A DNA stretch of 64,000 nt from Serratia oryzae. Lineage in GTDB: Bacteria > Pseudomonadota > Gammaproteobacteria > Enterobacterales > Enterobacteriaceae. The translations under genes and the position numbers were made by a program. Location of the stretch: NCBI RefSeq assembly GCF_001976145.1, contig NZ_MOXD01000008.1, forward strand, positions 176,784 through 240,783. Direction: 5' to 3'. Shown piece by piece: positions 12,055 to 22,370 of this stretch (the stretch's first letter is position 1; each line of letters opens with the position of its first letter). A model generated the notes under the pieces. That model made no database searches. It worked only from the letters and a program-made list of their open reading frames with translations, and was not told where the DNA came from.

Positions 12055-13924
12055 GCTTAAGCGCTGCCAGTGCAGCCTGTAAATCAACAGGTTGTAAAAG
12101 ACCACCGGGTGGAGATTTGACCAGATGCGGGCAAAGTCGTTCCACGTCGGTCAACAATTGTATCGCTTGCGAGTTGTTCCACTGTTCATGTTCACTGCCT
12201 AAATGACGGGCGATCCAGGTGGCCAGCACGGTGGGCGACATATCCTGATGTTCGGCCAGATAGCCTAACAGCTCAGGTATCAGTTTTTGTAAATTTTGTT
12301 GCCGTAACGGTAAAGGAACTGCGCGCAGCGTCACACGCCCGTGATCGGATTGCAGTTCCAGCCCCATTTTTACCAGCAAAGCCTGGTGCTGCACACAGGC
12401 CGCAGCTTCATTTTTATTCAGTGTCAGCTTGATCGGAATCAGCAGCGGCTGTGGCCGTAGGCCTTCTTCCGGCGGGCAAAGCTGTGCCTGGCGCAACCAA
12501 CGTTCGGCGATCGGCAAATTCAGTATCACCAGTTGCTGACGTTGCTCGATCAGCGCATAGCTTGGGGGATAAACCATCAACACGCGGCCAAAACTGTGCT
12601 GGTTACCGGCCAATGGCGCTTCCTGTTCCGCTTTAGCGGGCGGGAACAAAGGCGGTTTGCCCGGCTCTGGCGCGGCTTCCGTTAACGCCGGTGCTGCCTG
12701 CAACAGCTTGCCGTACAGCTCACCCTCACGCTTCTGGTAACCGGGCCCGGCCTGATAAGGCGGCTGGGGCGTGCGTTCACGCGCCACGGAAGGGGCTACG
12801 GGCTGCGGCTCACGCGGTGGGGCAGGCTGCGAAAAATGGTTGCCACCGGCCGCCACGCGATTTTCCGGCTGCCATGCGGGCACTTCCTGTGCACCTTGTT
12901 CCTCTGCCAACGGCAAGGGCACGTTACCAGCCTGCTGCAACACGGTCGTAACCGCCTGATAGATAAAATCATGCACCAGCCGCGCCTGATGGAAACGCAC
13001 TTCATGTTTTGCCGGATGAACGTTCACATCCACCTGATGGGGATCCACTTCCAGATAAAGCACGTAAGCTGGCTGCTGATCGTCTTTCAACTGATCCTGA
13101 TACGCCTGGCGGATGGCATGATTGATCAGGCGATCGCGCATCATCCGGTTGTTAACGTAGCAGTATTGCATTTCCCCCAGTTGGCGTGCGCCTTCTGGAT
13201 CCGCCACCCAACCGCGAATGGTGAGATCGCCATGCTGCCAGGAGATCGCCAGCGCATGCTGCAAAAAGGCCGGGCCACAGATGCTGGCTAAGCGGCGTTC
13301 GTGCTGGCTTTCTTCTTTGGCTGCGCGATACTGGCGTATCAGCTTGCCGTTGTGATTCAGGTTGATTGCCACATCGAAACGCGCCAGCGCAATGCGCCGC
13401 ACCACTTCATCAATGTGGCCGAATTCGGTTTTTTCCGTGCGCATGAACTTGCGCCGTGCTGGGGTGTTGTAAAACAGATCGAGCACTTCTACTGTGCTGC
13501 CCACCGGATGAGCGGCGGGCTTCACCGTAACGGCCTGATCGCGCCCTTCCGCATAGGCCTGCCAGGCCTCATTTTGCTCTTCAGTGCGTGAGGTGAGCGT
13601 CAGGCGTGAAACTGAACTAATACTGGCCAGCGCTTCGCCGCGAAAACCCAGGCTGACGATCGCTTCCAAATCGTCGAGGGTGCTGATTTTACTGGTGGCA
13701 TGGCGCGCCAGCGCCAAGGCAAGATCGGCTTTACCAATCCCACAGCCGTTATCACGAATGCGGATCAGCTTGGCACCGCCGCGTTCGATATCAATATCAA
13801 TACGCGTCGCGCCCGCGTCCAGACTGTTTTCTACCAGTTCCTTCACTACCGACGCAGGCCGCTCAACCACTTCTCCGGCGGCAATCTGGTTGGCAAGCTG
13901 TGGCGGTAACACCTGGATAGGCAT
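12047..13924 (-). CDS. mutL: DNA mismatch repair protein MutL
   Basis: A 625-residue GHKL ATPase that links MutS mismatch recognition to MutH and UvrD. The start is ATG 13922-13924 ([20 protein letters not shown]), the invariant family N-terminus. An in-frame extension of 9 residues is not supported. ATPase motifs: [15 protein letters not shown] near 30, DNGCGI near 58 and [14 protein letters not shown] near 90. A Pro/Gln/Glu-rich linker (about 345-430) precedes the dimerisation domain. No endonuclease motif of the DQHA(X)2E(X)4E type is visible, as expected for a MutH-containing lineage. Confidence 0.96.
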   Translation of the reverse strand: MPIQVLPPQLANQIAAGEVVERPASVVKELVENSLDAGATRIDIDIERGGAKLIRIRDNGCGIGKADLALALARHATSKISTLDDLEAIVSLGFRGEALASISSVSRLTLTSRTEEQNEAWQAYAEGRDQAVTVKPAAHPVGSTVEVLDLFYNTPARRKFMRTEKTEFGHIDEVVRRIALARFDVAINLNHNGKLIRQYRAAKEESQHERRLASICGPAFLQHALAISWQHGDLTIRGWVADPEGARQLGEMQYCYVNNRMMRDRLINHAIRQAYQDQLKDDQQPAYVLYLEVDPHQVDVNVHPAKHEVRFHQARLVHDFIYQAVTTVLQQAGNVPLPLAEEQGAQEVPAWQPENRVAAGGNHFSQPAPPREPQPVAPSVARERTPQPPYQAGPGYQKREGELYGKLLQAAPALTEAAPEPGKPPLFPPAKAEQEAPLAGNQHSFGRVLMVYPPSYALIEQRQQLVILNLPIAERWLRQAQLCPPEEGLRPQPLLIPIKLTLNKNEAAACVQHQALLVKMGLELQSDHGRVTLRAVPLPLRQQNLQKLIPELLGYLAEHQDMSPTVLATWIARHLGSEHEQWNNSQAIQLLTDVERLCPHLVKSPPGGLLQPVDLQAALAALKHD

Positions 13925-13953
13925 GCGAATCCCTCTGTTGTATGGCACCAAAC

Positions 13954-15663
13954 CTACGGAATGATCAATGTCCGATCGAGCGGCGCGACATCCGACTTTA
14001 ATTTGTTCACACTTTTCAGTTCGCTGACGCTGACACCATAACGCGCCGCAATGGATGACAGGGTATCACCGCGTACCACTTTGTGCCTGGTCGGCTTACT
14101 CGCTTTGGCTTTAGCCGGGGCTGCGGAACTGGCCCCGGCTGGCACCTTCAGACGCTGCCCCACCCAAACCCCATCTTTCTTCAGGCTGTTGAGTTTGCGC
14201 AGCGTGGCCATGCTGCTGCCATAGCTATCGGCAATGCCGGAAAGCGTTTCCGCCCGCTGCACCACGTGGATCTGGGTTTTCCCCGTGCTCACGCTGCGCG
14301 GGCTATCGGCCACCGGATCCGGCTGCTGCAAATCTTTTACTCTGGAGTTAACCGCCGCTGCGACCTGCAGAGGACGGTTTTCGACCTTTGGGTCGGCTTG
14401 TAGCGGATGCGCCAGGAAATAACTGCGCAGGCCGTTGTGGATCGCCTGTGCAATTTTCTCCTGATACGCGCTACTGCCCAGCAGTCGCTCCTCCGTGCTA
14501 TTACTGATAAACCCGGTTTCCACCAGCAGCGATGGAATATCCGGCGAACGCAGCACTCCCAGGCTGGCGTGTTCCGGACGGCGTTTGTGCAGTGAACCGA
14601 CGCGCTGTAACTGCTGCAAGACCTTCACCGCCACGTCGTAACCGACGCGTTGTGAATGACCAAACTGCAAATCCAGCACTGCCTGGCTCAGATAAGGATC
14701 GGCCTGGCTGTTGGCCAGCAGATCGCCCGCACCGCCCAGCAGTTCGGACTGTTTCTCGTGCTGTTCCAGCCAGCCGGCCATCTCACTGTTAGCGCGGCGG
14801 TTGGACAACACCCACACCGACGCCCCATTGGCGCTGCGGTTAGGCGCAGCATCCGCGTGAATAGAAACCAGCACGTTAGCGCCCTGTTTGCGCGCCACAT
14901 CGGAACGCCCCATTACCGAAATAAAGTAGTCACCGTTACGCGTCATCACCGGTTTAAACATCGGATCGGCATCCAACAACGCCCGCAGACGATGCGCAAT
15001 AGCGATGGTCACATTTTTCTCTTTCAGGCCGTTTGGCCCGATGGCACCAGGATCCTGCCCACCGTGCCCGGCATCAATCGCCACCACCACGCGATCGCCA
15101 GAACCGGCAGAAACCCGGCTGCTGCGTGGCGTCATTTCCGTCGCGGTGCCGGATACTGCCGCGGATTGGTTGTTAAACGGACTGGAACCGCTCGGTGCTA
15201 CCGGCGTTTTACGTACCGGCTCACTGGCTACCGGCGCTTTACGCACGCTACTGATGTTCGGGTTACCTTCAGCGGTAATGGTGAACACCACGGTATAGGT
15301 ACCGCCATTCTGGCGCGTTACCGCCCGGGTTTTCGCATGCTGGGTCAAATCAAACACCAACCGCACGCTTTGGGCATCTTTCGGCGTGCTGGAGCGAATG
15401 CTTTTCACCAGGTTATGGCCGCTGAAATTGAGCGGCAGGCCGCCCACTTTGCCGCTCTGGTTCACATCCAGAATCACGCGATCCGGCCCGCGCACGGTAG
15501 AAAATGCATAATCCGGCGGGCCAGTGAAGCTCACTGTAACCGTGGCTTCACGCTGGGCATTAGTGACGTTGATATTGGATAACGATGAAGCTGCCAGTGC
15601 GCCAAACGGCCCCAGCAGCGCGAGCAGGGCAATAACCGTGAGTCTTTTCAACACATGCATCAT
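13954..15663 (-). CDS. amiB: N-acetylmuramoyl-L-alanine amidase AmiB
   Basis: A periplasmic zinc amidase of about 569 residues that cleaves peptide stems from peptidoglycan during cell separation. Signal peptide (about 1-25, ending PFGALAAS); AMIN domain (about 28-125); Amidase_3 domain (about 195-410) with zinc ligands in [22 protein letters not shown] and SIHADA, and catalytic Glu in LVETGFIS. Two LysM repeats follow ([17 protein letters not shown] near 470 and [17 protein letters not shown] near 530); E. coli AmiB has one. The start at 15661-15663 has AGGGA ten bases upstream. The frame also contains an earlier start overlapping tsaE. Confidence 0.93.
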   Translation of the reverse strand: MMHVLKRLTVIALLALLGPFGALAASSLSNINVTNAQREATVTVSFTGPPDYAFSTVRGPDRVILDVNQSGKVGGLPLNFSGHNLVKSIRSSTPKDAQSVRLVFDLTQHAKTRAVTRQNGGTYTVVFTITAEGNPNISSVRKAPVASEPVRKTPVAPSGSSPFNNQSAAVSGTATEMTPRSSRVSAGSGDRVVVAIDAGHGGQDPGAIGPNGLKEKNVTIAIAHRLRALLDADPMFKPVMTRNGDYFISVMGRSDVARKQGANVLVSIHADAAPNRSANGASVWVLSNRRANSEMAGWLEQHEKQSELLGGAGDLLANSQADPYLSQAVLDLQFGHSQRVGYDVAVKVLQQLQRVGSLHKRRPEHASLGVLRSPDIPSLLVETGFISNSTEERLLGSSAYQEKIAQAIHNGLRSYFLAHPLQADPKVENRPLQVAAAVNSRVKDLQQPDPVADSPRSVSTGKTQIHVVQRAETLSGIADSYGSSMATLRKLNSLKKDGVWVGQRLKVPAGASSAAPAKAKASKPTRHKVVRGDTLSSIAARYGVSVSELKSVNKLKSDVAPLDRTLIIP

Positions 15664-15670
15664 GAAAACG

Positions 15671-16141
15671 TCATCCCTGTTGCCCATCAATACGGTCTAA
15701 AAGCTGGGCACCATAGGCGGAAATCGCCTGAATCTGCGCCTGTCGGCCTGCATCATGGTAACTGAGATGCAGCTCCAGGTCGGGGTCGGGCAATACACCA
15801 GTCCCCTGTTGCGGCCATTCCACCAGGCAAATGGCATCCTGCGCAAAGTAGTCGCGAATACCCATAAATTCGAGTTCTTCCGGATCGGCTAAACGATACA
15901 GATCAAAGTGATATACCGCCAGCGGTTGCAGCCCATAAGGTTCAACCAGGGTATACGTCGGGCTTTTCACGTTGCCCTGATGGCCCAGAGCCTGCAGAAA
16001 ACCGCGGCTGAAGGTGGTTTTACCCGCCCCCAAGTCACCGTAAAGATAAATAACGCTGGCACGATCGCACGCCTTAGCCAAAGCGGCACCCAGTGCGACA
16101 GTCGCTGCCTCATCCGGCAGAGGTAAAACGAGTTCTTTCAT
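15671..16141 (-). CDS. tsaE: tRNA threonylcarbamoyladenosine biosynthesis ATPase TsaE
   Basis: A 156-residue P-loop ATPase that works with TsaB, TsaC and TsaD to make t6A37 in ANN-decoding tRNAs. Walker [15 protein letters not shown] sits near residue 36; [10 protein letters not shown] and [17 protein letters not shown] are family signatures. It lies between nnr (10 bp upstream) and amiB (start 7 bp past the tsaE stop), the normal enterobacterial order. Confidence 0.96.
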   Translation of the reverse strand: MKELVLPLPDEAATVALGAALAKACDRASVIYLYGDLGAGKTTFSRGFLQALGHQGNVKSPTYTLVEPYGLQPLAVYHFDLYRLADPEELEFMGIRDYFAQDAICLVEWPQQGTGVLPDPDLELHLSYHDAGRQAQIQAISAYGAQLLDRIDGQQG

Positions 16142-16151
16142 TCGATAATAT

Positions 16152-17666
16152 CTATTTTGCCAACTCAGGATTAACGTAATGAGGGATCATCGGCAACAGA
16201 TCGGTCGCCAGCAGTCCTCTTGTTCCTTGCTTTTCTGCCACAAGATCTGCAGCGGCACCGTGCACCACACAGCCTGCACAGGCAGCATCATACAGCGGAA
16301 GCTTTTGTGCCAGCAAACCACCTATAATCCCCGACAGCACATCTCCCATGCCGCCTGATGCCATACCGGCGTTACCGACGTCGGCGATCGCGACGTCACC
16401 CTGCTGATCGGCAATCAGCGTACCGGCCCCTTTCAGCAGCGCCACCCCACCGTATTGCGCCACCAGCTTGCGTACCGCAAGTAAGCGATCACTCTCAATA
16501 TCAACCGTGCTGCAATTCAATAACCGTGCCGCTTCGCCAGGATGGGGGGTCAGCACACGATTCTGACGCTTCTCAGGATGTAATGCCAGTAAGTTCAGTG
16601 CGTCCGCGTCCCATAATGCCGGTTTATCACTGGTTTGCAGCAGCTTCAGCGCATTCTTGCCCCAGTCACCCTGCCCCAGCCCAGGGCCGATCACCACCAC
16701 ATCGGCCCATTCGAGCGCCTGTTGCAGCGCGTCGTCACTCAGGCGCTGCACCATCAGCTCCGGGCACGCGGTCAACAATGGGCCGACGTGTTCAACGTGA
16801 GTAAGCACTCGCACCAAACCAGCACCGCTTCGCAGTGCTGCCTCTGCCGCCATGCGGATGGCGCCACCAAAGCCGTAGTCACCGCCAATGACCAGCAAAC
16901 GACCATGATCGCCTTTGTGAGAACATGGGCGACGCGGCTTCAGCCACTGCCCAAGATCTCTAGCGGTAATCCGCTTCATCTGCGCTGGTTGCTTTGCCAG
17001 CCAACCACTCAATCCTAACGAACTGTAATGAAGTTGCCCAACCCAGTCACGCGCTTGCCCGGTCAGAAGCCCCGGTTTGAGGGCAATAAACGTCAGAGTC
17101 TGTGCCGCGCGGATAACGGCCCCCGGTACGGCACCGCTTTCTGCTAGCAGGCCGGAAGGGATATCCAACGCAATCACCGGCGCACAGGCGCGATTGGCAG
17201 CTTCGATCAGCGCATCATACGGAGCGCGCGGCACAGCACCTAGCCCAGTACCGAGCAGGCCATCGATGATCAGATCGATATCCTGCGGCCAACGGCTGCT
17301 GGCTGGCAGAATATCACCGCCACTGTCCAGCCAGGCTTGCCGTGCGTTCGCTGCTTCTGGCGGTAATGGACGGGAGCCTTCACAGGCAATGAGTGTCACT
17401 TTAATGCCATCAGCCATCGCCAGACGGGCAACAACATAACCATCGCCGCCGTTGTTGCCATGGCCACACAGCACCAGCCAGTGGCGGCTGGCCGGATAGC
17501 TATCGCGCGCCAGTGCGTAAGCCGCAGAACCGGCACGCAACATCAATAGATAGAGGGAAATGCCAAGCGCGGCGGCCGCAACAGGTTCCGCCTGTCGGAT
17601 CCAATCCGCAGACCAGACTGAATGTGGTAAACTGTCGGCGTATGGTTTCTCACTATGGCTCGTCAT
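16152..17666 (-). CDS. nnr: Bifunctional NAD(P)H-hydrate epimerase/dehydratase
   Basis: A 504-residue metabolite-repair enzyme. The N-terminal YjeF_N domain (about 20-215) epimerises R- to S-NAD(P)HX; signature [15 protein letters not shown] near 70. The C-terminal carbohydrate-kinase-like domain (about 230-500) dehydrates S-NAD(P)HX with ADP; signatures [19 protein letters not shown] near 255 and [20 protein letters not shown] near 430. The start ATG (17664-17666 on the complement) overlaps the queG ATG by two bases in the palindrome CATG. The N-terminus aligns with E. coli Nnr, so the start is well supported. Confidence 0.95.
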   Translation of the reverse strand: MTSHSEKPYADSLPHSVWSADWIRQAEPVAAAALGISLYLLMLRAGSAAYALARDSYPASRHWLVLCGHGNNGGDGYVVARLAMADGIKVTLIACEGSRPLPPEAANARQAWLDSGGDILPASSRWPQDIDLIIDGLLGTGLGAVPRAPYDALIEAANRACAPVIALDIPSGLLAESGAVPGAVIRAAQTLTFIALKPGLLTGQARDWVGQLHYSSLGLSGWLAKQPAQMKRITARDLGQWLKPRRPCSHKGDHGRLLVIGGDYGFGGAIRMAAEAALRSGAGLVRVLTHVEHVGPLLTACPELMVQRLSDDALQQALEWADVVVIGPGLGQGDWGKNALKLLQTSDKPALWDADALNLLALHPEKRQNRVLTPHPGEAARLLNCSTVDIESDRLLAVRKLVAQYGGVALLKGAGTLIADQQGDVAIADVGNAGMASGGMGDVLSGIIGGLLAQKLPLYDAACAGCVVHGAAADLVAEKQGTRGLLATDLLPMIPHYVNPELAK

Positions 17667-18804
17667 GACACATCCCCTCGATCTCGCTCAACTCGCCCAA
17701 CATATCAAGCAATGGGGGCAATCGCTAGGATTCCAGCAGGTTGGCATCTGTGATACCGATCTGAGTGTGGAAGAACCCAAGTTGCAGGCGTGGCTGGACA
17801 AACAGTATCACGGTGAAATGGCCTGGATGGCGCGCCACGGCATGCTGCGCGCACGGCCGCATGAACTGTTGCCCGGCACGCTGCGCGTGATCAGCGTGCG
17901 GATGAACTATCTGCCCGCCAAAGCCGCCTTTGCCAGCACGCTGCAAAATGCGCAGCTCGGCTATGTCAGCCGTTACGCGCTGGGGCGTGATTATCACAAG
18001 CTGCTGCGCCAGCGGCTAAAAAAGCTTGGTGAACAGATACAGGCTTATTGTGGTGAACTGAATTTTCGGCCCTTCGTCGATTCGGCCCCGGTCATGGAAC
18101 GTGCGTTGGCGGCCAAAGCCCGGATTGGCTGGGTTGGTAAACACTCACTGATACTCAATCGCGAAGCCGGCTCCTGGTTCTTTTTGGGGGAGTTGCTGAT
18201 CGATTTACCGCTGCCGGTCGATCGGCCGCAGGAAGAACAGTGCGGCCGCTGCGTAGCCTGTATCACCACCTGCCCGACCGGCGCTATTGTTGCGCCCTAT
18301 ACCGTGGATGCCCGGCGCTGTATTTCCTACCTGACCATCGAACTGGAAGGCCCTATTCCAGAAGAATTCCGCTCCCTGATGGGCAACCGTATCTACGGCT
18401 GCGACGATTGCCAGCTTATCTGCCCATGGAATCGCTTTTCACAACTAACGGATGAAGATGATTTCAGCCCGCGCGCGGCGCTACATGCACCACAGTTGAT
18501 CGATCTGTTCAGTTGGAACGAAGAAAAATTCCTGCGTATCACCGAAGGTTCCGCCATCCGGCGCATTGGCCACTTACGCTGGCTACGCAATATCGCCGTC
18601 GCCCTTGGCAACGCGCCTTATCAGGATCGGATCGTGATCGCATTGCGTGCCCGTCAGGGGGAAAACGCGATGTTAGATGAACATATCCACTGGGCGTTGC
18701 AGCAGCAGCTTGCTCGGCGTGAGGCCCAAGGGATTACCGTGCAAAGCCAGCAGAAAAAACGGTTGATTCGTGCGGTAGAAAAAGGATTGCCGAGAGATGC
18801 ATAA
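17665..18804 (+). CDS. queG: Epoxyqueuosine reductase QueG
   Basis: A 379-residue cobalamin-dependent iron-sulfur enzyme that reduces epoxyqueuosine to queuosine at tRNA position 34. The start ATG at 17665 gives [23 protein letters not shown]1730 cobalamin region lies at about 50-135, and two [4Fe-4S] sites are seen: CGRCVACITTCPTGAI near 192 and YGCDDCQLICPWN near 243. A longer frame begins upstream but would run deep into nnr and lacks family similarity. It is divergent from nnr. Confidence 0.95.
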   Translation: MTHPLDLAQLAQHIKQWGQSLGFQQVGICDTDLSVEEPKLQAWLDKQYHGEMAWMARHGMLRARPHELLPGTLRVISVRMNYLPAKAAFASTLQNAQLGYVSRYALGRDYHKLLRQRLKKLGEQIQAYCGELNFRPFVDSAPVMERALAAKARIGWVGKHSLILNREAGSWFFLGELLIDLPLPVDRPQEEQCGRCVACITTCPTGAIVAPYTVDARRCISYLTIELEGPIPEEFRSLMGNRIYGCDDCQLICPWNRFSQLTDEDDFSPRAALHAPQLIDLFSWNEEKFLRITEGSAIRRIGHLRWLRNIAVALGNAPYQDRIVIALRARQGENAMLDEHIHWALQQQLARREAQGITVQSQQKKRLIRAVEKGLPRDA

Positions 18805-19103
18805 AATCTATCATTCCGCCCCCTAGAGTCACCCTGTGGATTTGTGCATAAAAATAAAAACACCTTGTCTTTCAACCGCAACAAAAAGAGCAAGTGATCG
18901 GGATAACGTTTTATAAGAAATAAATAGTTAATATTATCAATTAGATAAATTTTTCATTAACGTAACGTTGATTTTTTGCACTGCGGGTATTTTGTACACA
19001 AATTGTGGATAACTCTGTTCACAACGTTGCATCTGAATTTGAATAACCGAAGAAGAACCGCGCCAGGAGCGGCGTAGAACTGGGTTTTATCTGGAGAGAA
19101 AAT
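18805..19103. other. AT-rich intergenic region between queG and the tRNA-Gly genes
   Basis: About 300 bp with no convincing gene. It is very AT-rich at 18900-18970. On the minus strand a weak GC hairpin followed by TTCTTCTT (around 19050-19074) could end the tRNA-Gly transcript. Nothing else was recognised. Confidence 0.5.
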
Positions 19104-19179
<76 letters not shown>

Positions 19180-19233
19180 ATTGAGATGCTTTTGCATCCG
19201 GCCAACCAACAACAGCATGGCCTTTGAAATTTT

Positions 19234-19309
<76 letters not shown>

Positions 19310-19374
19310 GTCGCATGGGTACTACTTCTTACTGCTTGTTATTCATCATGCCACATCGGCAGCATGGTTGAATT

Positions 19375-19450
<76 letters not shown>

Positions 19451-19503
19451 CCGGCGTATCGATGGCTGAACTGAACTAAATTCTTCATCGGTACGGGGTG
19501 CGC

Positions 19504-19531
19504 ATTATACGAGAAATCCTTTTCGCCGCAA
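19504..19531 (-). promoter_or_regulatory. Promoter of the tRNA-Gly operon
   Basis: On the minus strand TTGCGG, a 16-base spacer and a perfect TATAAT, followed by the GC-rich discriminator GCGCACCCC. A GC-rich discriminator is typical of stable-RNA promoters under stringent (ppGpp) control. Confidence 0.8.
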
Positions 19532-19631
19532 GCCCCTGGAAGCAAAAAAACGGGAATTTTGTTTGATTGCTGTTTTAAACGTCAAAGTGGCGAATTAAGC
19601 GCCAGCAAGGCGTTCAGAGGAGCTGTCCGCA

Positions 19632-20177
19632 CTATAGCTGAATAAAATGCTCGCGGTAATACGCCAATTCCGCCACCGATTCACGGATATCGTCTAACGC
19701 CTGATGGGTTCCCTGCTTCTTGAAACCGGGTAGAATTTCCGGCTTCCAACGACGCGCCAGCTCTTTTAACGTGCTGACGTCCAGATAACGGTAATGGAAG
19801 TAAGCTTCCAACAGCGGCATATAGCGGAACAGGAAACGACGATCCTGGCCCACGCTGTTGCCACAGATTGGCGACTTGCCCGCAGGCACCCACTCCTGCA
19901 AAAACGCAATGGTGGCCAGCTCAGCGGCACGTTCGTCTAACTGGCTGGTCTTGACCCGTGCCACCAGCCCGCTGCCGGTATGGGTCCGCACGTTCCAATC
20001 ATCCATCAGAGCCAGTTGCTCATCAGACTGATGCACGGCGATCACCGGCCCTTCGGCAAGGATATTCAGATTGGCATCGGTCACCAGCGTCGCGATTTCA
20101 ATAATCCGGTCGCGCTCAGGATCCAGCCCGGTCATCTCCAGATCGATCCAAATCAGGTTATTTTCGTTTCCTGTCAT
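19632..20177 (-). CDS. orn: Oligoribonuclease
   Basis: A 181-residue DEDDh 3'-5' exonuclease that degrades 2-5 nt RNAs, including pGpG from c-di-GMP turnover. First acidic motif [14 protein letters not shown] near residue 10; [16 protein letters not shown] near 130; [14 protein letters not shown] near 158 supplies the final His and Asp. It is divergent from rsgA, as in E. coli. Confidence 0.97.
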   Translation of the reverse strand: MTGNENNLIWIDLEMTGLDPERDRIIEIATLVTDANLNILAEGPVIAVHQSDEQLALMDDWNVRTHTGSGLVARVKTSQLDERAAELATIAFLQEWVPAGKSPICGNSVGQDRRFLFRYMPLLEAYFHYRYLDVSTLKELARRWKPEILPGFKKQGTHQALDDIRESVAELAYYREHFIQL

Positions 20178-20327
20178 GATATTTCCTGCTTAAAAGCCGA
20201 AAGATAAACCACACGCTGGCAAACCCACAGCCAATGGCGGCTAACAACGGTTATTTAATATAAAATAGTGTGTATCATAGCCTTTTTGCTCGTCCTGGGC
20301 GATAAAAGCCGATTCAAGTGAGGCACA

Positions 20328-21377
20328 GTGAGTAAGAACAAACTGTCCAAAGGTCAACAACGCCGCGTGCAGGCGAACCATCAGCGCCGTCTTAAGCGCA
20401 CTGACAATAAACCAGAGTTGGACGATTCCCAACTGGGCGAACCACAAGATGGGATCGTCATCAGCCGTTTCGGTATGCATGCCGACGTTGAAGCAGCGGA
20501 TGGCACCCTGCATCGCTGCAACATCCGCCGCACCCTGCGCTCGCTGGTGACAGGCGATCGCGTAGTATGGCGCCCTGGCGTAGGTGCTCATGAAGGCGTC
20601 AAAGGTATCGTTGAAGCGGTACACGAGCGGACTTCGGTGCTGAACCGCCCGGATTTCTACGACGGTGTGAAACCGATCGCCGCCAATATCGATCAGATCG
20701 TGATCGTATCGGCGATCTTACCTGAACTTTCACTCAATATGATCGATCGCTATCTGGTGGCCTGTGAAACGCTGGAAGTCGAGCCGTTAATCGTACTCAA
20801 TAAGATCGATCTGCTGGACGCCGAAGCCCGCAAACGGGTTGACGGCATGATGGATATCTACCGGCGCGTTGGCTATCGCGTGCTGGAAGTCTCCAGCCAG
20901 ACCCGCGAGGGAATGGCGGCCTTTGAGCAGGCACTGGCTGACCGTATCAGCATCTTTGCCGGGCAGTCCGGCGTAGGTAAATCCAGCCTGCTGAACGCGC
21001 TGTTACCCGCAACGGAAAAGCAAATTCTGGTAAATGAGGTTTCCGATGTCTCTGGCCTCGGGCAACATACCACCACCGCGGCACGGTTGTATCACTTCCA
21101 GCATGGTGGCGATGTTATCGATTCCCCTGGAGTGCGTGAATTTGGCCTGTGGCACCTTGAGCCGGAACAAATCACCCGTGCCTATGTCGAATTTCGTGAC
21201 TACCTGGGCGGTTGCAAGTTCCGTGATTGCCGCCACGATACCGACCCTGGCTGCGCCATTCGCGCCGCGGTGGAGAGTGGTGCCATAGCGAGAGAACGTT
21301 TCGACAACTACCACCGCATTCTGGAAAGCATGGCGCAGGTAAAAACCCGCAAAAACTTCCCGGAAGCGGAAAGTTAA
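20328..21377 (+). CDS. rsgA: Small-subunit biogenesis GTPase RsgA
   Basis: A 349-residue circularly permuted GTPase that matures the 30S subunit. N-terminal basic tail [17 protein letters not shown] fold (about 40-110), then permuted G motifs: G4 LNKIDLLD near 165, G1 [16 protein letters not shown] near 213, G3 [11 protein letters not shown] near 265. The C-terminal zinc knuckle is [16 protein letters not shown]. Translation starts at a GTG (20328) preceded by GAGG. It is followed by psd. Confidence 0.96.
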   Translation: MSKNKLSKGQQRRVQANHQRRLKRTDNKPELDDSQLGEPQDGIVISRFGMHADVEAADGTLHRCNIRRTLRSLVTGDRVVWRPGVGAHEGVKGIVEAVHERTSVLNRPDFYDGVKPIAANIDQIVIVSAILPELSLNMIDRYLVACETLEVEPLIVLNKIDLLDAEARKRVDGMMDIYRRVGYRVLEVSSQTREGMAAFEQALADRISIFAGQSGVGKSSLLNALLPATEKQILVNEVSDVSGLGQHTTTAARLYHFQHGGDVIDSPGVREFGLWHLEPEQITRAYVEFRDYLGGCKFRDCRHDTDPGCAIRAAVESGAIARERFDNYHRILESMAQVKTRKNFPEAES

Positions 21378-21463
21378 GCCCAAATATACCCATGGATTTC
21401 AGGTTGCAGCCCAAGGTGCTGCCGCTTGAAAGAACCAGGAAATCCCTATTCAAGAGGTTAAAC

Positions 21464-22351
21464 GTGCTGGATAGCATCAAAATTAAACTACAGTATTGGC
21501 TGCCAAAATTGGCACTGACCCGTCTCGCGGGTTGGGGTGCCGAGAAACAGGCCGGTTGGTTGACCCGACTGGTGGTGAAGGCGTTCGCCCGCTATTACCG
21601 CGTGAATATGCAGGAAGCACAGAATCCGGATCTGGCCTCTTATGCCACCTTCAACGAATTCTTCGTGCGCCCGCTGCGTGAAGGTGCCCGCCCGATCGTC
21701 GCCGAACCGCAGGTGCTGGCTTTACCCGCCGATGGTGCCATCAGCCAGCTAGGCCCGATCCAGGACGACCTGATTTTCCAGGCCAAAGGCCATCATTACA
21801 GCCTGGAGGCGCTGCTGGCAGGCAATTACCTGCTGGCAGAACAATTCCGCAACGGCTTGTTTGCCACCACCTATCTGGCTCCTAGCGACTATCATCGCGT
21901 TCATATGCCGTGCGATGGCGTATTGCGCGAAATGATCTACGTTCCCGGCGATCTGTTCTCGGTAAACCCGCTCACCGCCGCAAACGTGCCAAACCTGTTT
22001 GCCCGTAATGAACGCGTGATTTGCCTGTTTGACAGCGCTATAGGCCCGATGGTGCAGATCCTGGTCGGTGCCACCATTGTTGGCAGCATCGAAACCGTCT
22101 GGGCTGGCACCGTCACGCCACCGCGCGAAGGCATTATCAAGCGCTGGACCTACCCGGCCGCAGGTCAGGAAGGTGCCATTGCGCTGGCAAAAGGCGAGGA
22201 AATGGGGCGTTTCAAACTCGGTTCCACGGTGATCAACCTGTTCACACCGGGCAGCGTGCAATTTGCCCCACAGTTGCACAATGGCACCGTGACCCGTATG
22301 GGTGCGGCCTTTGCTGAAGTTGCCGCCGCGTCAGACGCTGCCACACCGTAA
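21464..22351 (+). CDS. psd: Phosphatidylserine decarboxylase proenzyme
   Basis: A 295-residue inner-membrane enzyme that makes phosphatidylethanolamine. The start is GTG 21464 (reading [20 protein letters not shown]) with AGAGG seven bases upstream; the frame is open further upstream into rsgA without family similarity. Key signature LGSTVINLF near residue 252 is the self-cleavage site that creates the pyruvoyl group on Ser. [11 protein letters not shown] and NERVICLF are also conserved. The C-terminal tail is about 27 residues shorter than in E. coli. Confidence 0.94.
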   Translation: MLDSIKIKLQYWLPKLALTRLAGWGAEKQAGWLTRLVVKAFARYYRVNMQEAQNPDLASYATFNEFFVRPLREGARPIVAEPQVLALPADGAISQLGPIQDDLIFQAKGHHYSLEALLAGNYLLAEQFRNGLFATTYLAPSDYHRVHMPCDGVLREMIYVPGDLFSVNPLTAANVPNLFARNERVICLFDSAIGPMVQILVGATIVGSIETVWAGTVTPPREGIIKRWTYPAAGQEGAIALAKGEEMGRFKLGSTVINLFTPGSVQFAPQLHNGTVTRMGAAFAEVAAASDAATP

Positions 22352-22370
22352 ATGTGAAGGAATTGACGCT

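Noticed and set aside
14656..15582. A 308-codon open frame antisense to amiB
   Set aside because: Arg/His-rich mirror frame; AmiB domains are clear on the other strand.
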